The notes: a model not told the origin generated them from the sequence alone. Numbered from the stretch's first letter, positions 26,711 to 36,848 are shown. The stretch: DNA of 64,000 bases from an uncultured Flavobacteriaceae bacterium (GCA_947493535.1 CANLRK010000005.1:102590-166589), one strand, 5' to 3'. Numbers and translations are program-made.

Positions 26711-27709
26711 TTATAATTTATGAGGAATAAATGGGTAATCTTCTTGTTCATAAACCACATCATACAATTGGTTTACAGGTGGGAATTCAGACTCTTCAGC
26801 AAATTTTTCGCATTCTTTTACTAAGTCTTTCACTCTTTTATCTATTACTTCAATATCTTCCTTAGTAGCGTATTTTTTATCTAAAATAAGGTTTTTTACT
26901 GTCGTAATTGGGTCTATTTTCTGATACTCAGCCACCTCATCCTTTGTACGATAATGTTGTGCATCAGACATTGAGTGCCCGCGATAACGATAGGTTTTCA
27001 TTTCTAAAAACGTAGGGCCATTACCTTTTCTAGCATGCTCCATTGCTTTATCTACTTCTTTTGCTACAGCAACTGGATCCATTCCATCTACTGGTCTTGA
27101 CGGCATTTCATACCCTAAACCTAGCTTCCATATTTCAGTGTGGTTTGCTGTTCTTTCAACAGAAGTTCCCATTGCATACCCGTTATTCTCTACTATAAAC
27201 ACCACAGGAAGTTTCCAAAGCATTGCCATGTTAAATGTTTCATGTAATGATCCTTGACGTGCAGCACCATCTCCAAAATAACATAGTGTAACAGCTCCTG
27301 TATTATGATACTTATCACCAAAAGCCATACCTGCTCCTAATGGAATTTGACCACCTACAATACCATGTCCTCCATAAAACCCTTTTTCTTTTGAGAAAAT
27401 ATGCATTGAACCTCCCATTCCTTTTGAGGTTCCTGTAACTTTCCCATAAAGCTCAGCCATTACTGCTTTAGGATCTACACCCATACCAATTGGCTGAACA
27501 TGATTACGGTAAGCTGTAATCATTTTATCTTTAGTCAAATCCATTGCATGTAAAGACCCTGCTAATACAGCCTCTTGTCCGTTATACAAATGTAAAAACC
27601 CTCTAACTTTCTGCTGTATATACACTGCAGCTAATTTATCTTCGAACTTTCTCCAAAACAGCATGTCTTCATACCATTTTAAATAAGTGGCTTTAGTAAT
27701 TTTCTTCAT
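26711..27709 (-). CDS. pdhA: Pyruvate dehydrogenase E1 component subunit alpha
   Basis: 332 aa. TPP-dependent alpha subunit, with GQEAVLAGSLHAM at the N-terminus, GHGIVGGQIPLGAGMAFG, the TPP motif GDGAARQGSLHETFNMA, and the phosphorylation-loop-like RYRGHSMSDAQHYRTKDEV. It decarboxylates pyruvate together with a beta subunit. No beta-subunit gene is adjacent; the E2 gene follows by 3 nt. A promoter match lies upstream (27752-27778). Confidence 0.96.
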   Translation of the reverse strand: MKKITKATYLKWYEDMLFWRKFEDKLAAVYIQQKVRGFLHLYNGQEAVLAGSLHAMDLTKDKMITAYRNHVQPIGMGVDPKAVMAELYGKVTGTSKGMGGSMHIFSKEKGFYGGHGIVGGQIPLGAGMAFGDKYHNTGAVTLCYFGDGAARQGSLHETFNMAMLWKLPVVFIVENNGYAMGTSVERTANHTEIWKLGLGYEMPSRPVDGMDPVAVAKEVDKAMEHARKGNGPTFLEMKTYRYRGHSMSDAQHYRTKDEVAEYQKIDPITTVKNLILDKKYATKEDIEVIDKRVKDLVKECEKFAEESEFPPVNQLYDVVYEQEDYPFIPHKL

Positions 27710-27751
27710 CTTCTTTATTTTGAAGTAACAGGTTATTTTTTAAACAGTAGA

Positions 27752-27778
27752 CAAAAATAGTCTTTCAAACTGAATCAA
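27752..27778 (-). promoter_or_regulatory. Promoter of pdhA-pdhC
   Basis: On the minus strand TTG (27776-27778), 16-bp spacer, TATTTTTG (27752-27759), an exact -7 consensus match, 42 nt upstream of the pdhA ATG. Confidence 0.6.
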
Positions 27779-27792
27779 AAAAACGCTTTCAT

Positions 27793-27830
27793 AAAAAAAT
27801 CAACTATTTACTATTGAGAACAGTTGATTT
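27793..27830 (-). terminator. Terminator of the porU-porV-cdd operon
   Basis: AAATCAACT / AGTTGATTT stem followed by a T-run on the minus strand, downstream of cdd. Confidence 0.75.
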
Positions 27831-27864
27831 ATTACTTTTTTGTCTTCCTTATTTAATTTCAAGT

Positions 27865-28347
27865 TTATAAATGTGATTTTTCAAACATTAGTGGTAATAT
27901 ATCTGCTAATGAATCTGATTTCATTATAGCTCCTTCTTCCCCCATAAAATAAAGCTCTATCCCTTCATTTTGGCGCATTTCGTACTCAGCCATAGACTGC
28001 CTACATGCTCCACAAGGCGGTATAGGTTCAACAACTTTTTTAGCTTGTGATGTTGCTGTTATTGCTATTGCTTTAATTTTAACATTAGGATATAATGCTC
28101 CTGCTTGAAATATTGCTACCCGCTCTGCACATAAACCCGATGGATATGCCGCGTTTTCTTGATTAGAACCAATAACAACTTCTCCATTATCTAATAAGAT
28201 TGCCGCACCAACATTAAATTTTGAATACGGCGAATACGCATTGTTCCTAGCCTTAATTGCTTGTTGCATTAGACTAAAAACAGCTGATGGAAGTTCCGAC
28301 AGCTGTTCGTATATTTTAAATGTTGTGCTTATTTTTAGTTCTTTCAT
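27865..28347 (-). CDS. cdd: Cytidine deaminase
   Basis: 160 aa. Zinc and catalytic motifs CAERVAIFQAGA and PPCGACRQSMAEY, with YSKFNVGAAILLDNG before them: homotetramer-type cytidine deaminase that turns cytidine into uridine. It begins 14 nt after porV and is the last gene of the porU-porV-cdd run, a gene order I recall from flavobacteria, with no evident functional link to secretion. Confidence 0.95.
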   Translation of the reverse strand: MKELKISTTFKIYEQLSELPSAVFSLMQQAIKARNNAYSPYSKFNVGAAILLDNGEVVIGSNQENAAYPSGLCAERVAIFQAGALYPNVKIKAIAITATSQAKKVVEPIPPCGACRQSMAEYEMRQNEGIELYFMGEEGAIMKSDSLADILPLMFEKSHL

Positions 28348-28361
28348 CTAATTAATTTAAA

Positions 28362-29582
28362 TTATTCCCCTTCGCCTGCACTATTATTATCACCTATATT
28401 AAATGCTAATGAAAAACGCAATGTATTTTCTAAAGGACTAGGTACTTTTGATGCTGATAACAAATACGAAACATCAATATTTACAACATTATATTTAAAT
28501 CCTGCACCCAAACCAAAAAACCTTCTAGCTCCTTTAGTTTCATGCTCATTAAAATAACCCGCTCTAAAAGCAAAAGAATCTTGATAGGTATATTCTGCCC
28601 CTAAAGCATATGTAAACTCATTCAGTTCCTCACTAAACCCTCCTGGTGCATCACCAAATGATTGAAACATTCCTGAAAAGAAATTCACGTTAGGATCTTT
28701 ACCCTCGATTATAACCCCAGAGTCATCACCGCCATCTTCAATTCCGTTATTATTATTATCTCTATACCCATAAACAGGTGGTGTTGGCACTAATAACTTA
28801 GCTGTTTCTAATGAAACTCCTATTTTGTTTGCTCCATCTAAAATAAAATCAAATCCTCCTCCTAAACGCAATGTTGTTGGTAAAAAACTTTCATTACCGT
28901 CTTCTTCATATTTAATTTTAGGACCTACGTTTTGCAATGAAAACCCTCCACGCCATTTACCATTAAAACTTGCGTATGCTTTTTCGTCAGATTCATAATA
29001 CCCACCAACATCTACAGCAAATGAACTTGCAGGACCTGCGTCTGTAGCGCCTGTAACATCAGAACCTTGCAACTTTAAGTCCGAACGTAAGTAGCGTAAC
29101 CCTACCCCCATAGCAAACTTATCACTCAATTTTAAAGAGTATGCCACATCTAACATTAACTCATTTGGTTTATCAATACCTGTTGGATTACCTGACTGAT
29201 CAGTAAACTGTATTTCTCCTAAACTAAAATATCTAAAACTTGCTGATACCGCACTACGATCATCCAGTTTATTATAATAATTAACTCCACCTAAGAAAAT
29301 ATCATTCACCAACTCTCTTAAATATGGTGTATAGGTTATTGAAAAACCTTGATCGGCTTTTGCAAAAGCATATTTTGAAATGTTCCATTGTTGAGAAAAC
29401 GCATCTGGAGCTGTTGCTACACCTTGGTCACCCATACTAGCCGCTCTTGCATCACCTGCCACTAATAAAAAAGCTGTACCTGTAGTTATTACACGTGTAT
29501 CTGGCTCATACGGAATTAATGTTTGTGCATTTATTTTTACTCCTAACACTAACATTCCAAGAAGTGCAATATATTTTTTCAT
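28362..29582 (-). CDS. porV: Type IX secretion outer-membrane protein PorV (LptO)
   Basis: About 406 aa from the ATG at 29582; another ATG six codons upstream (29600) would add MRKKQS ahead of the signal peptide MKKYIALLGMLVLGVKINAQ. After the signal come FadL-like barrel strands and the N-terminal hallmark GTAFLLVAGDARAASMGDQGVATAPDAFSQQWN, the known PorV signature. PorV binds secreted substrates at the translocon and delivers them to the PorU sortase, whose gene is 26-44 nt upstream. Confidence 0.93.
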   Translation of the reverse strand: MKKYIALLGMLVLGVKINAQTLIPYEPDTRVITTGTAFLLVAGDARAASMGDQGVATAPDAFSQQWNISKYAFAKADQGFSITYTPYLRELVNDIFLGGVNYYNKLDDRSAVSASFRYFSLGEIQFTDQSGNPTGIDKPNELMLDVAYSLKLSDKFAMGVGLRYLRSDLKLQGSDVTGATDAGPASSFAVDVGGYYESDEKAYASFNGKWRGGFSLQNVGPKIKYEEDGNESFLPTTLRLGGGFDFILDGANKIGVSLETAKLLVPTPPVYGYRDNNNNGIEDGGDDSGVIIEGKDPNVNFFSGMFQSFGDAPGGFSEELNEFTYALGAEYTYQDSFAFRAGYFNEHETKGARRFFGLGAGFKYNVVNIDVSYLLSASKVPSPLENTLRFSLAFNIGDNNSAGEGE

Positions 29583-29626
29583 TGATTGTTTTTTTCGCAT
29601 AATTTAAAAGCAAATATAATTTTTTA

Positions 29627-32600
29627 TTATAGTATCACAAGTTTTTCGAACTTAACTGTCTTTTTATTAGTACTTGACGATTTTACAGTGAGCTTGTATA
29701 CATACACCCCTTTACCTATTTTATCTCCAAAATCATCTTTTCCATTCCATGGCAGTCCCCTGAATAACGATGCATTTCCTCCTTTATTGCCTGTAGATGA
29801 ATTTCCTTTTAATGTTTTTATTAATTTTCCAGTAACTGTATATATTTGAACCATTACATCTAACTCTGACGATGAGTTGTGACTAAACCAAAACTCCGTA
29901 TAGTCTATAAACGGATTTGGGTAATTTAACACTCTCTCAACTATTAACTCATCAGCTTCTTTAACTACCACAAACTGAATTTCTGTTGACACTGAATTAT
30001 TGTAAACATCCCAAGCTTTAATGGTTAAGGTGTGTAATCCTGATTCTAAATCTTTATACTGATATTTTACTTTTCCTTGAGTAAAATCATCTGGCTCTGT
30101 TTCATAATAATCATTTAATATTTGAGGATTAGATTCATCTCCATCTAAAATCGCGGTAATATCGTGTCCAATACCACTAGCGGTATTTATACCGTTATCA
30201 TCAGATAATTTCAACAATAAGAATGGTGACTCATTGGTTATACCACCTGAAACAAAACTTTCATCATTCATAAAGGCTTCAATTCTTGGCGGCAAATCAT
30301 CTGCTGGAGCAGCAGTATTAATACCCCCTATTTTGATAGAAGTATTGACTCCTGTTTGATTTTCTAAAGCACCCTCTCGCTTTGCGTAAAAACTAACTCT
30401 ACCATCACCTAATGGAATTGAAATATCTCTTGGCACAACAAAGTCGAATTGAAAAGCGCCATTCTCAATAGTAGCTTGACCTCTAAAAACAATCTCCCCT
30501 AAGGTTTCATAGTTTAGCAATAACAACCCAGAACTGTTTGAAGTACCGTCATTACCTAATGTTGTTCTATTTTGTTTTTTATCATAGATTGTTGTTGACA
30601 ACAATCCATTATAATTTGTGATAATTTGATTAGATGCATCAACAACTTCACCTGCTAAAGTTACCCTTCCTAAAGCTTGTAAGTCAGGCACCGTAGGATC
30701 TGTTATCGGCACTCCATTAATATGAGTCAGTCTTATATTAGGCTCAGGTATTGCTAATTTTAATGCAGGATCTCCTACATAAAACACCACACGTTTTAAA
30801 CTGTTATTTATATTATTCTTAGATAAGCGCAAAGCTTCTGCTACCGACACATAACCTACATCATCAAAATCGAAAAGATATTTTGCAATTTCCTGGTTCA
30901 TACTAATTCCAAGGGTTACAAAAATTTCTCTTGTTGTGGTAATTAAACCAATAGCGCCTCCAGAAGGATTCCAATAAGTTACTTCTCCTGCTGTAACCCT
31001 ATACGGATTATCAAATCGAGTAAACTCACATGTTACTGTTACAAATAAATTATACCTGCATATATTACTTAAATCTTGCGCATCATTCTTTTGAAAAATA
31101 CGTTCGTGAGCCAACCCATCTTCTCCTCCATGCCCGAAATAGTTAACTACTAAGCTTCCTAATTGAATATTATTTAACAAGGTTTCATTTACCTGAGGAT
31201 ACAACTCACCTCCTGCAGATGTTTCTTGTTGAAAAGAATCTGAATGTAGTTTTGCCATATTAATAAATGGACGTTCTGCTACAATCTCATCTGCTAAATT
31301 ATCTAATTCATCCTCAATTACAAACTCCCATTCCGCATCTACATCATCAGATAAAATCGTCATTCTATTCCTCCAACTACCGTAAGAATCTTGCTGATAA
31401 TACTGTTGAATTTTAGTAACCATTTCAGCCGCCTGCTGACTTCCGTCGGCCACAATTCTCCCTACCGCAATATCTAACCTATCAGCCGACCCCATTGAAC
31501 CTTCGTTAGGATCCATCATCCCAAAATAGTCATCAGACATAAAAGAAGTAATCAAACTAAAACTTGGCAGTGTATGAAACGTTGGAGTGTAATTTGTATT
31601 ATTTGGTATTCTGTTTTTTACATCAAACGACGCATCTCCAAACAAACATAAATACTTTAATTTATCTGTAGTTCCATTTTCATACACATAACGAACAAAA
31701 TTTCGAATAGCACCAATATCTTGATTCCCGGTATTAAACTCTTTATAAATATTTTCTAAAGTTACCACTCGTGTACGTAACCCTAAGTTTTGAGCATTTA
31801 AATCAGCTAATCTTTGCGCTTGACTTTTCAGTACTTCTGGCGTAACTACAATATAATCTACATCTTCTACCACTCCTAAGTCACTCAAAAATATTGTTCC
31901 TTTTAAATTGCTATTACTTAAAGACGCTGTTGCATCTTTTAAAGGTGTATAAAAGTCATCTTCCACTAAAGCAACGTAATTTCGAACCTCCCCTAGAACA
32001 GCTTTAAAAGAAAAGTTACTTGCTGCTCCTGAATTATTTTTTGAGCTCACATTAAAAATATCCGTTACATCCCAAACTTCACTAACTGAAGTAGCATTAC
32101 TTAACTGATACTCACCTATTCCGGAAAATGTAGCTACTTGATTTTTTTTAAATTCAAATTGTCTTCCTTCTGAACGCAAAAAAGATGTTCCTTCAATAGA
32201 AATATAATCTAAATAAGCATTTGCCGAAGGATTACCTGCATTGTTATATGTTAACGCTACTGTTAAATTTGTACTATTAACCGTGCGAAACCCTTGAAAA
32301 GAATCTTCAGAAGCTAACGTCGCTGAAGATATTGCAGGAAACGTAAAATTATCTACAGGGTTTCCGTTTAAGCTTACCCCCATAAAAGTAGTATTCCCGG
32401 CTGCAGCTGCAGTAAGTACTTTTAAACGTATTGGAAAAGACGTATCTAATTTTGGAAAATTAAACCCAAAAGATTGAGTAGCATTTACATCAAATGCATT
32501 ACCAAACCACCTACGTCCTAAACGCACAATATTTATTTCATCATTCTCATAAAACTGATACTCATCATAATTGGTAATTATTTCATTTGGAGCACCAGTA

Positions 32601-33475
32601 GGCTCAACCATAGGTTGAATTCTTTTACCAATATCATTACCTATGTTTATATAATAATATGTTTTATCTGCATACGGATTAATATTCGTATTATTTTCAG
32701 CATCCCATCCTCTAGAACTAACACCATAAAACAACATATAATCACCATTATCAAAAGATCCATCAGCTTCACCAACAAACTTTACAGCGTTTTCAGTTAC
32801 ATCAAACTCAGTAACATTATTATTTACTAAAGGAATTGCTTTACCTCCATTACCAAAAAGACGAATATTTTGTGGGTTTACATTAGACACATTAATCCCC
32901 AAACTAGAAAAGAAACTTCTGGTTAACTTATACACTCCAGTTTTATTAATATAAAATTTATACCATTGCCCAGAGGCCATTGCCGAGTTTGCTACTGGCA
33001 ATAGATTGTTAACAACACTATTACCCTGCCTATTTGCTCTTTGTTTAAATTTAATTACTAAAGAAACTACTTTTTTAAATTGCCCATTTTTATTAATAAT
33101 TGGATTAAACTCTATAAACCCACCTACTTTATCTCTTGCTGAAGTGCGCTTTACGGTTAATTGCAACTCGTCTTTAATATGCTTCAAATTATACCCTTTT
33201 AATTGAGCTTCATTTATAGTTGCATAAGTGACATTAACAAGTTCATAAAAATCGTCAGAAACAGGGAAGTTCACACTACCTACAAATAAAACTGAGTTTG
33301 TATCAGGATTATAACTAAAGTTTTCCGATTGAAAACCATGTACATTAATAGCTTTTTCTGAAGAAAACTGTAATGAAACATTATCTTTCCAATTAAGAAC
33401 AAACTCTTTATCTTGAGAATATGTAGTTAAAGTAAACCAGCAAAGCATGCTAGCTAATAAGTATTTTAAATTCAT
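29627..33475 (-). CDS. porU: Type IX secretion system sortase PorU
   Basis: 1282 aa. Signal peptide MNLKYLLASMLCWFTLTTYS, then a gingipain-like C25 domain in the middle. The catalytic His is in VVNYFGHGGEDGLA (H782) and the catalytic Cys in LFVTVTCEFTRF (C816). The C-terminal segment ERVLNYPNPF starts a CTD-like beta-sandwich. PorU removes C-terminal signals of T9SS cargo and attaches them to the surface. TACTTTTG at 33525-33532 is a probable -7 promoter element. gldJ diverges from it. Confidence 0.96.
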   Translation of the reverse strand: MNLKYLLASMLCWFTLTTYSQDKEFVLNWKDNVSLQFSSEKAINVHGFQSENFSYNPDTNSVLFVGSVNFPVSDDFYELVNVTYATINEAQLKGYNLKHIKDELQLTVKRTSARDKVGGFIEFNPIINKNGQFKKVVSLVIKFKQRANRQGNSVVNNLLPVANSAMASGQWYKFYINKTGVYKLTRSFFSSLGINVSNVNPQNIRLFGNGGKAIPLVNNNVTEFDVTENAVKFVGEADGSFDNGDYMLFYGVSSRGWDAENNTNINPYADKTYYYINIGNDIGKRIQPMVEPTGAPNEIITNYDEYQFYENDEINIVRLGRRWFGNAFDVNATQSFGFNFPKLDTSFPIRLKVLTAAAAGNTTFMGVSLNGNPVDNFTFPAISSATLASEDSFQGFRTVNSTNLTVALTYNNAGNPSANAYLDYISIEGTSFLRSEGRQFEFKKNQVATFSGIGEYQLSNATSVSEVWDVTDIFNVSSKNNSGAASNFSFKAVLGEVRNYVALVEDDFYTPLKDATASLSNSNLKGTIFLSDLGVVEDVDYIVVTPEVLKSQAQRLADLNAQNLGLRTRVVTLENIYKEFNTGNQDIGAIRNFVRYVYENGTTDKLKYLCLFGDASFDVKNRIPNNTNYTPTFHTLPSFSLITSFMSDDYFGMMDPNEGSMGSADRLDIAVGRIVADGSQQAAEMVTKIQQYYQQDSYGSWRNRMTILSDDVDAEWEFVIEDELDNLADEIVAERPFINMAKLHSDSFQQETSAGGELYPQVNETLLNNIQLGSLVVNYFGHGGEDGLAHERIFQKNDAQDLSNICRYNLFVTVTCEFTRFDNPYRVTAGEVTYWNPSGGAIGLITTTREIFVTLGISMNQEIAKYLFDFDDVGYVSVAEALRLSKNNINNSLKRVVFYVGDPALKLAIPEPNIRLTHINGVPITDPTVPDLQALGRVTLAGEVVDASNQIITNYNGLLSTTIYDKKQNRTTLGNDGTSNSSGLLLLNYETLGEIVFRGQATIENGAFQFDFVVPRDISIPLGDGRVSFYAKREGALENQTGVNTSIKIGGINTAAPADDLPPRIEAFMNDESFVSGGITNESPFLLLKLSDDNGINTASGIGHDITAILDGDESNPQILNDYYETEPDDFTQGKVKYQYKDLESGLHTLTIKAWDVYNNSVSTEIQFVVVKEADELIVERVLNYPNPFIDYTEFWFSHNSSSELDVMVQIYTVTGKLIKTLKGNSSTGNKGGNASLFRGLPWNGKDDFGDKIGKGVYVYKLTVKSSSTNKKTVKFEKLVIL

Positions 33476-33524
33476 AGTGCTAAAACGTATCTATTCTACT
33501 TTTAGTATATTTTTCTTTTTTTTT

Positions 33525-33532
33525 CAAAAGTA
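33525..33532 (-). promoter_or_regulatory. Promoter -7 element for porU
   Basis: TACTTTTG, exact TAnnTTTG match, about 50 nt upstream of the porU ATG. Confidence 0.45.
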
Positions 33533-33612
33533 AACAATATATTTGTCTTATCTGACGTTTAATAGTCTACGGAGTATTTATACGACATAAAAGCATTTTT
33601 TTTTACAAAGTA

Positions 33613-33642
33613 TTGCATTATAATGTATATTTATTATATTGC
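33613..33642 (+). promoter_or_regulatory. Possible gldJ promoter
   Basis: TTG at 33613-33615, a 19-bp spacer, then TATATTGC at 33635-33642, a 6-of-8 match to the -7 consensus, 28 nt before the gldJ start. Confidence 0.4.
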
Positions 33643-33670
33643 GGACTAGAATCATCTCTGAATATAAGTT

Positions 33671-35368
33671 ATGAACATGAGAAAACATTTTGCCCTAAAA
33701 TTTTTAATTATCCTTACTGTTTTTGCTACTACTAGCTGTAAGAAAGGAAACAAAGGAGGATCAAGAGCTACTGGCTGGAAAATAAATTCCAAAGAAGGTG
33801 GTTTTCAATACAACACTAAATACCAAGAGCAAGAAACTGCCCCTGGACTTGTGTTTATTGAAGGTGGTACATTTACAAAAGGTCAAGTAAACGATGACCC
33901 AATGCATGATTGGAACAATTCTCCTAATCAGCAACACGTACAATCATTTTACATGGATGAAACAGAGGTTACCAATATTATGTATATGGAATACTTAGAT
34001 TGGACCAAAAAAGTATATCCGCCAGAAAACGAAAATTTCACTCAAATATATGATGGAGTAGTTCCTGATACATTAGTTTGGAGAAATCGTTTAGGGTACA
34101 ATGAGGTAATGACTAACAACTATTTACGTCACCCTGCTTACCAAAACTACCCTGTAGTTGGAGTAAGTTGGATTCAAGCAAATCAGTTTTGTGTTTGGAG
34201 AACGGACCGTGTAAACGAACAAGCTTTAGAAGAAAATGGTTATTTAAAAGAAGATGCTAAAATTACTGATGTTAATGCTGACAGCAACTTCAATACAAAT
34301 ACTTATATTATTTCCCCTACTTCAACGTATGGAGGTAACGAAGAAATATTAAACGGAGGAAAAAGAAAAAGCAAAAACGTTATTACTAATGCTGATGGCG
34401 AAGAAATCAACATCTACGCTACTCGTTCTACAGGTATTTTACAACCTGGTTATAGACTACCAACTGAAGCTGAATGGGAATACGCAGCTTTAGGAATGTC
34501 AGAGATAAGAAGTTACAACGTACACAGAGGTAGAAAAAAATATCCTTGGAGTGGTCAATATACAAGATCAGGAAAAAGAGTTACCAGAGGTGATCATAAC
34601 GCTAACTTTAAGCAAGGAGATGGTGATTATGGTGGTATAGCAGGATGGTCAGACGATGGAGCTGATATTACTGCAGAAGTAATGTCTTACGAGCCTAACG
34701 ACTACGGTTTATACGATATGGCTGGTAACGTTGCTGAATGGGTTGCTGATGTTTACAGACCAATAGTTGACGACGAAGTAAGTGACTTTAACTACTATAG
34801 AGGTAATGTTTATACTAAAAATAAAATTGGAGAAGACGGAAAGGTTGCTATCATTTCTACAGATTCAATTGGATACGACACTTTACCAAACGGAAAAGTA
34901 ATTGCAACTGCATTACCTGGGCAAATTGCTCAAGTTCCAGTTGATGATAACGAAACATATTTAAGAACCAACTTTAACAAAGCCAACAACATCAACTATC
35001 GTGATGGTGATAAAGCATCAAGTAGATATTTTGCCTTTGGTGGAGGAGATGACGAAGGAGAAGTTAATCAAGATAACGGTGATGAATCTAGAAAAATGTA
35101 CAACTCACCAAAACACTCTGTAACAGTTGATTCTGCAGGGGTAATGAGCAAAGTATACGATGGTTCATCAAAAAGAACATCTCTTGTAAATGACGAGGTA
35201 AGAGTTTACAAAGGAGGTTCATGGAAAGATAGAGAATATTGGTTAGATCCTGCTCAAAGAAGATTTTACCCTGAAGCTATGGCAACAGACTACATCGGTT
35301 TTAGATGTGCAATGTCAAGAGTTGGTGCAAAATCTAAAGGAAAAGGAAATAGAAAATCTCCAAGATAA
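33671..35368 (+). CDS. gldJ: Gliding motility lipoprotein GldJ
   Basis: 565 aa. Lipobox TSCKKG after the hydrophobic signal; then a formylglycine-generating-enzyme-like (SUMF1) fold: FIEGGTFTKGQ, YPVVGVSWIQANQFC, YRLPTEAEWEYAALG, YDMAGNVAEWVADVY, VYKGGSWKDREYW and FRCAMSR. The catalytic cysteines of true FGE are not evident. GldJ is an outer-membrane-associated lipoprotein essential for gliding and T9SS function in Flavobacterium. Two ATGs (33671, 33677) are possible starts. It faces the porU-porV operon. Confidence 0.95.
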   Translation: MNMRKHFALKFLIILTVFATTSCKKGNKGGSRATGWKINSKEGGFQYNTKYQEQETAPGLVFIEGGTFTKGQVNDDPMHDWNNSPNQQHVQSFYMDETEVTNIMYMEYLDWTKKVYPPENENFTQIYDGVVPDTLVWRNRLGYNEVMTNNYLRHPAYQNYPVVGVSWIQANQFCVWRTDRVNEQALEENGYLKEDAKITDVNADSNFNTNTYIISPTSTYGGNEEILNGGKRKSKNVITNADGEEINIYATRSTGILQPGYRLPTEAEWEYAALGMSEIRSYNVHRGRKKYPWSGQYTRSGKRVTRGDHNANFKQGDGDYGGIAGWSDDGADITAEVMSYEPNDYGLYDMAGNVAEWVADVYRPIVDDEVSDFNYYRGNVYTKNKIGEDGKVAIISTDSIGYDTLPNGKVIATALPGQIAQVPVDDNETYLRTNFNKANNINYRDGDKASSRYFAFGGGDDEGEVNQDNGDESRKMYNSPKHSVTVDSAGVMSKVYDGSSKRTSLVNDEVRVYKGGSWKDREYWLDPAQRRFYPEAMATDYIGFRCAMSRVGAKSKGKGNRKSPR

Positions 35369-35392
35369 GTCTAACAAGTACATATAATAATT

Positions 35393-35425
35393 AAAAGCTC
35401 TAAACTAACTTAGAGCTTTTTTTTT
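35393..35425 (+). terminator. Terminator of gldJ
   Basis: AAAAGCTCTAA / TTAGAGCTTTTTTTTT hairpin. A TTG that could extend murF upstream lies at the end of this T-run, which argues against that start. Confidence 0.85.
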
Positions 35426-35441
35426 GAAAAAAAATAAAGAT

Positions 35442-36713
35442 ATGACCATAGCTGACATTCATAACTTATTCCTTAAATCAACCGGAATAAGCACTGACAC
35501 AAGATCACTTCAAAAAGGAAATTTATTTATAGCACTAAGTGGTGAAAATTTTAATGGAAATAAATTTGCTCAACAAGCAGAAGAAAAGGGAGCAATAGCC
35601 GTTATAATTGACGACATAAACTATCAAAGCCCAAAAAGTATTTTAGTTGGTGATACCCTTAACACACTACAAAATCTTGCTAATTTTCACCGAAATCAAC
35701 TAAACATTCCTATTATAGCCTTAACAGGAAGTAACGGTAAAACAACCACAAAAGAACTAATTAATGCTGTATTATCTAAAAAATATAACACTACTGCAAC
35801 CAAAGGGAATTTAAATAATCATATTGGCGTACCACTAACTTTGCTAAGTATGGATAAAAGTACAGAAATAGGTATTGTAGAAATGGGTGCTAATAATTTT
35901 AAAGAAATTGAAACTTTGGCTAAGATAGCAGCTCCAGACTATGGTTATATAACAAATTTTGGGAAAGCTCATTTGGAAGGTTTTGGCGACATCAATGGAG
36001 TAATAAAAGCCAAAACCGAATTATACGAATACTTAAGAAACAATAAAAAAACCGTGTTTATAAATGCTGATAACAACACACAGCTAGAGAAGGCTAAAGA
36101 AATAAAACAATACACTTTTTCGGAACAAAAAAACACCAACTGTAACATTTCATTCACCGAAGCTAATCCGAACGTTATAGTGAATTATAACACAACCACT
36201 ATTAAAAGCAACCTAATAGGCAGTTATAACTTTAGCAATATTGCCGCAGCAATAAGCATTGGCACACACTTCAACGTAAACCCTTCAGCTATTAAAGAAG
36301 CTATAGAAAACTACACTCCTACAAACAATCGTTCGCAAATACTAATAAAAGGAAGTAACAAAATAATACTTGACGCATATAACGCCAACCCAACAAGCAT
36401 GATGGCGGCACTAGAAAACTTTAATAATTTAAGCGCAAAAAACAAAGTGCTTTTTATAGGGGACATGTTTGAGTTAGGAAAAGAAGCTCAAGAGGAACAT
36501 CAAAAAATTGTTGACTATATTACCCAAAGTAAAATATCCGATTGTTTCATTTTAGGTGAAAACTTTAAAAAAACAACTCACTCAAAAAACATCCAGTCTT
36601 ATAACAATTTCGAAGCACTTAAAGCCGTTTTTAAAGAAAATATAGAAGATAGTACTATCCTTATAAAAGGATCTAGAGGAATGGCTTTAGAACGAATTTT
36701 AGACATTCTATAA
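35442..36713 (+). CDS. murF: UDP-N-acetylmuramoyl-tripeptide--D-alanyl-D-alanine ligase
   Basis: 423 aa from the ATG at 35442. The open frame reaches back to a TTG at 35424, but that lies in the gldJ terminator T-run, so the ATG is preferred. Mur ligase motifs: ATP loop LTGSNGKTTTKELI, carbamylated-lysine region VEMGANNFKEIE, LDAYNANPTSMMAALENF and the C-terminal LFIGDMFELG. It adds D-Ala-D-Ala to the peptidoglycan precursor in the cytoplasm. A terminator separates it from the tRNA genes. Confidence 0.95.
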   Translation: MTIADIHNLFLKSTGISTDTRSLQKGNLFIALSGENFNGNKFAQQAEEKGAIAVIIDDINYQSPKSILVGDTLNTLQNLANFHRNQLNIPIIALTGSNGKTTTKELINAVLSKKYNTTATKGNLNNHIGVPLTLLSMDKSTEIGIVEMGANNFKEIETLAKIAAPDYGYITNFGKAHLEGFGDINGVIKAKTELYEYLRNNKKTVFINADNNTQLEKAKEIKQYTFSEQKNTNCNISFTEANPNVIVNYNTTTIKSNLIGSYNFSNIAAAISIGTHFNVNPSAIKEAIENYTPTNNRSQILIKGSNKIILDAYNANPTSMMAALENFNNLSAKNKVLFIGDMFELGKEAQEEHQKIVDYITQSKISDCFILGENFKKTTHSKNIQSYNNFEALKAVFKENIEDSTILIKGSRGMALERILDIL

Positions 36714-36718
36714 AAAAT

Positions 36719-36751
36719 AAAAAGGTTACAGTTGTACTGTAACCTTTTTTT
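36719..36751. terminator. Terminator between murF and the tRNA-Val pair
   Basis: AAAGGTTACAG / CTGTAACCTTTTTTT hairpin; A-run on the other side makes it workable in both directions. Confidence 0.85.
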
Positions 36752-36752
36752 G

Positions 36753-36827
36753 TGGGTGATGAGGGATTCGAACCCCCGACCCCCTCGGTGTAAACGAGGT
36801 GCTCTGAACCAACTGAGCTAATCACCC
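36753..36827 (-). tRNA. tRNA-Val (anticodon UAC)
   Basis: 75-nt cloverleaf on the minus strand. Acceptor GGGTGAT/ATCACCC, D arm GCTC-AGTTGGTTCA-GAGC, anticodon stem CCTCG/CGAGG with loop TTTACAC (anticodon UAC), T arm with TTCGAAT. Discriminator A; the CCA end is not encoded. Confidence 0.96.
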
Positions 36828-36848
36828 GATAAACAATCAAAACTATTG

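Noticed and set aside
35424..35441. TTG start for murF
   Set aside because: It falls in the T-run of the gldJ terminator.
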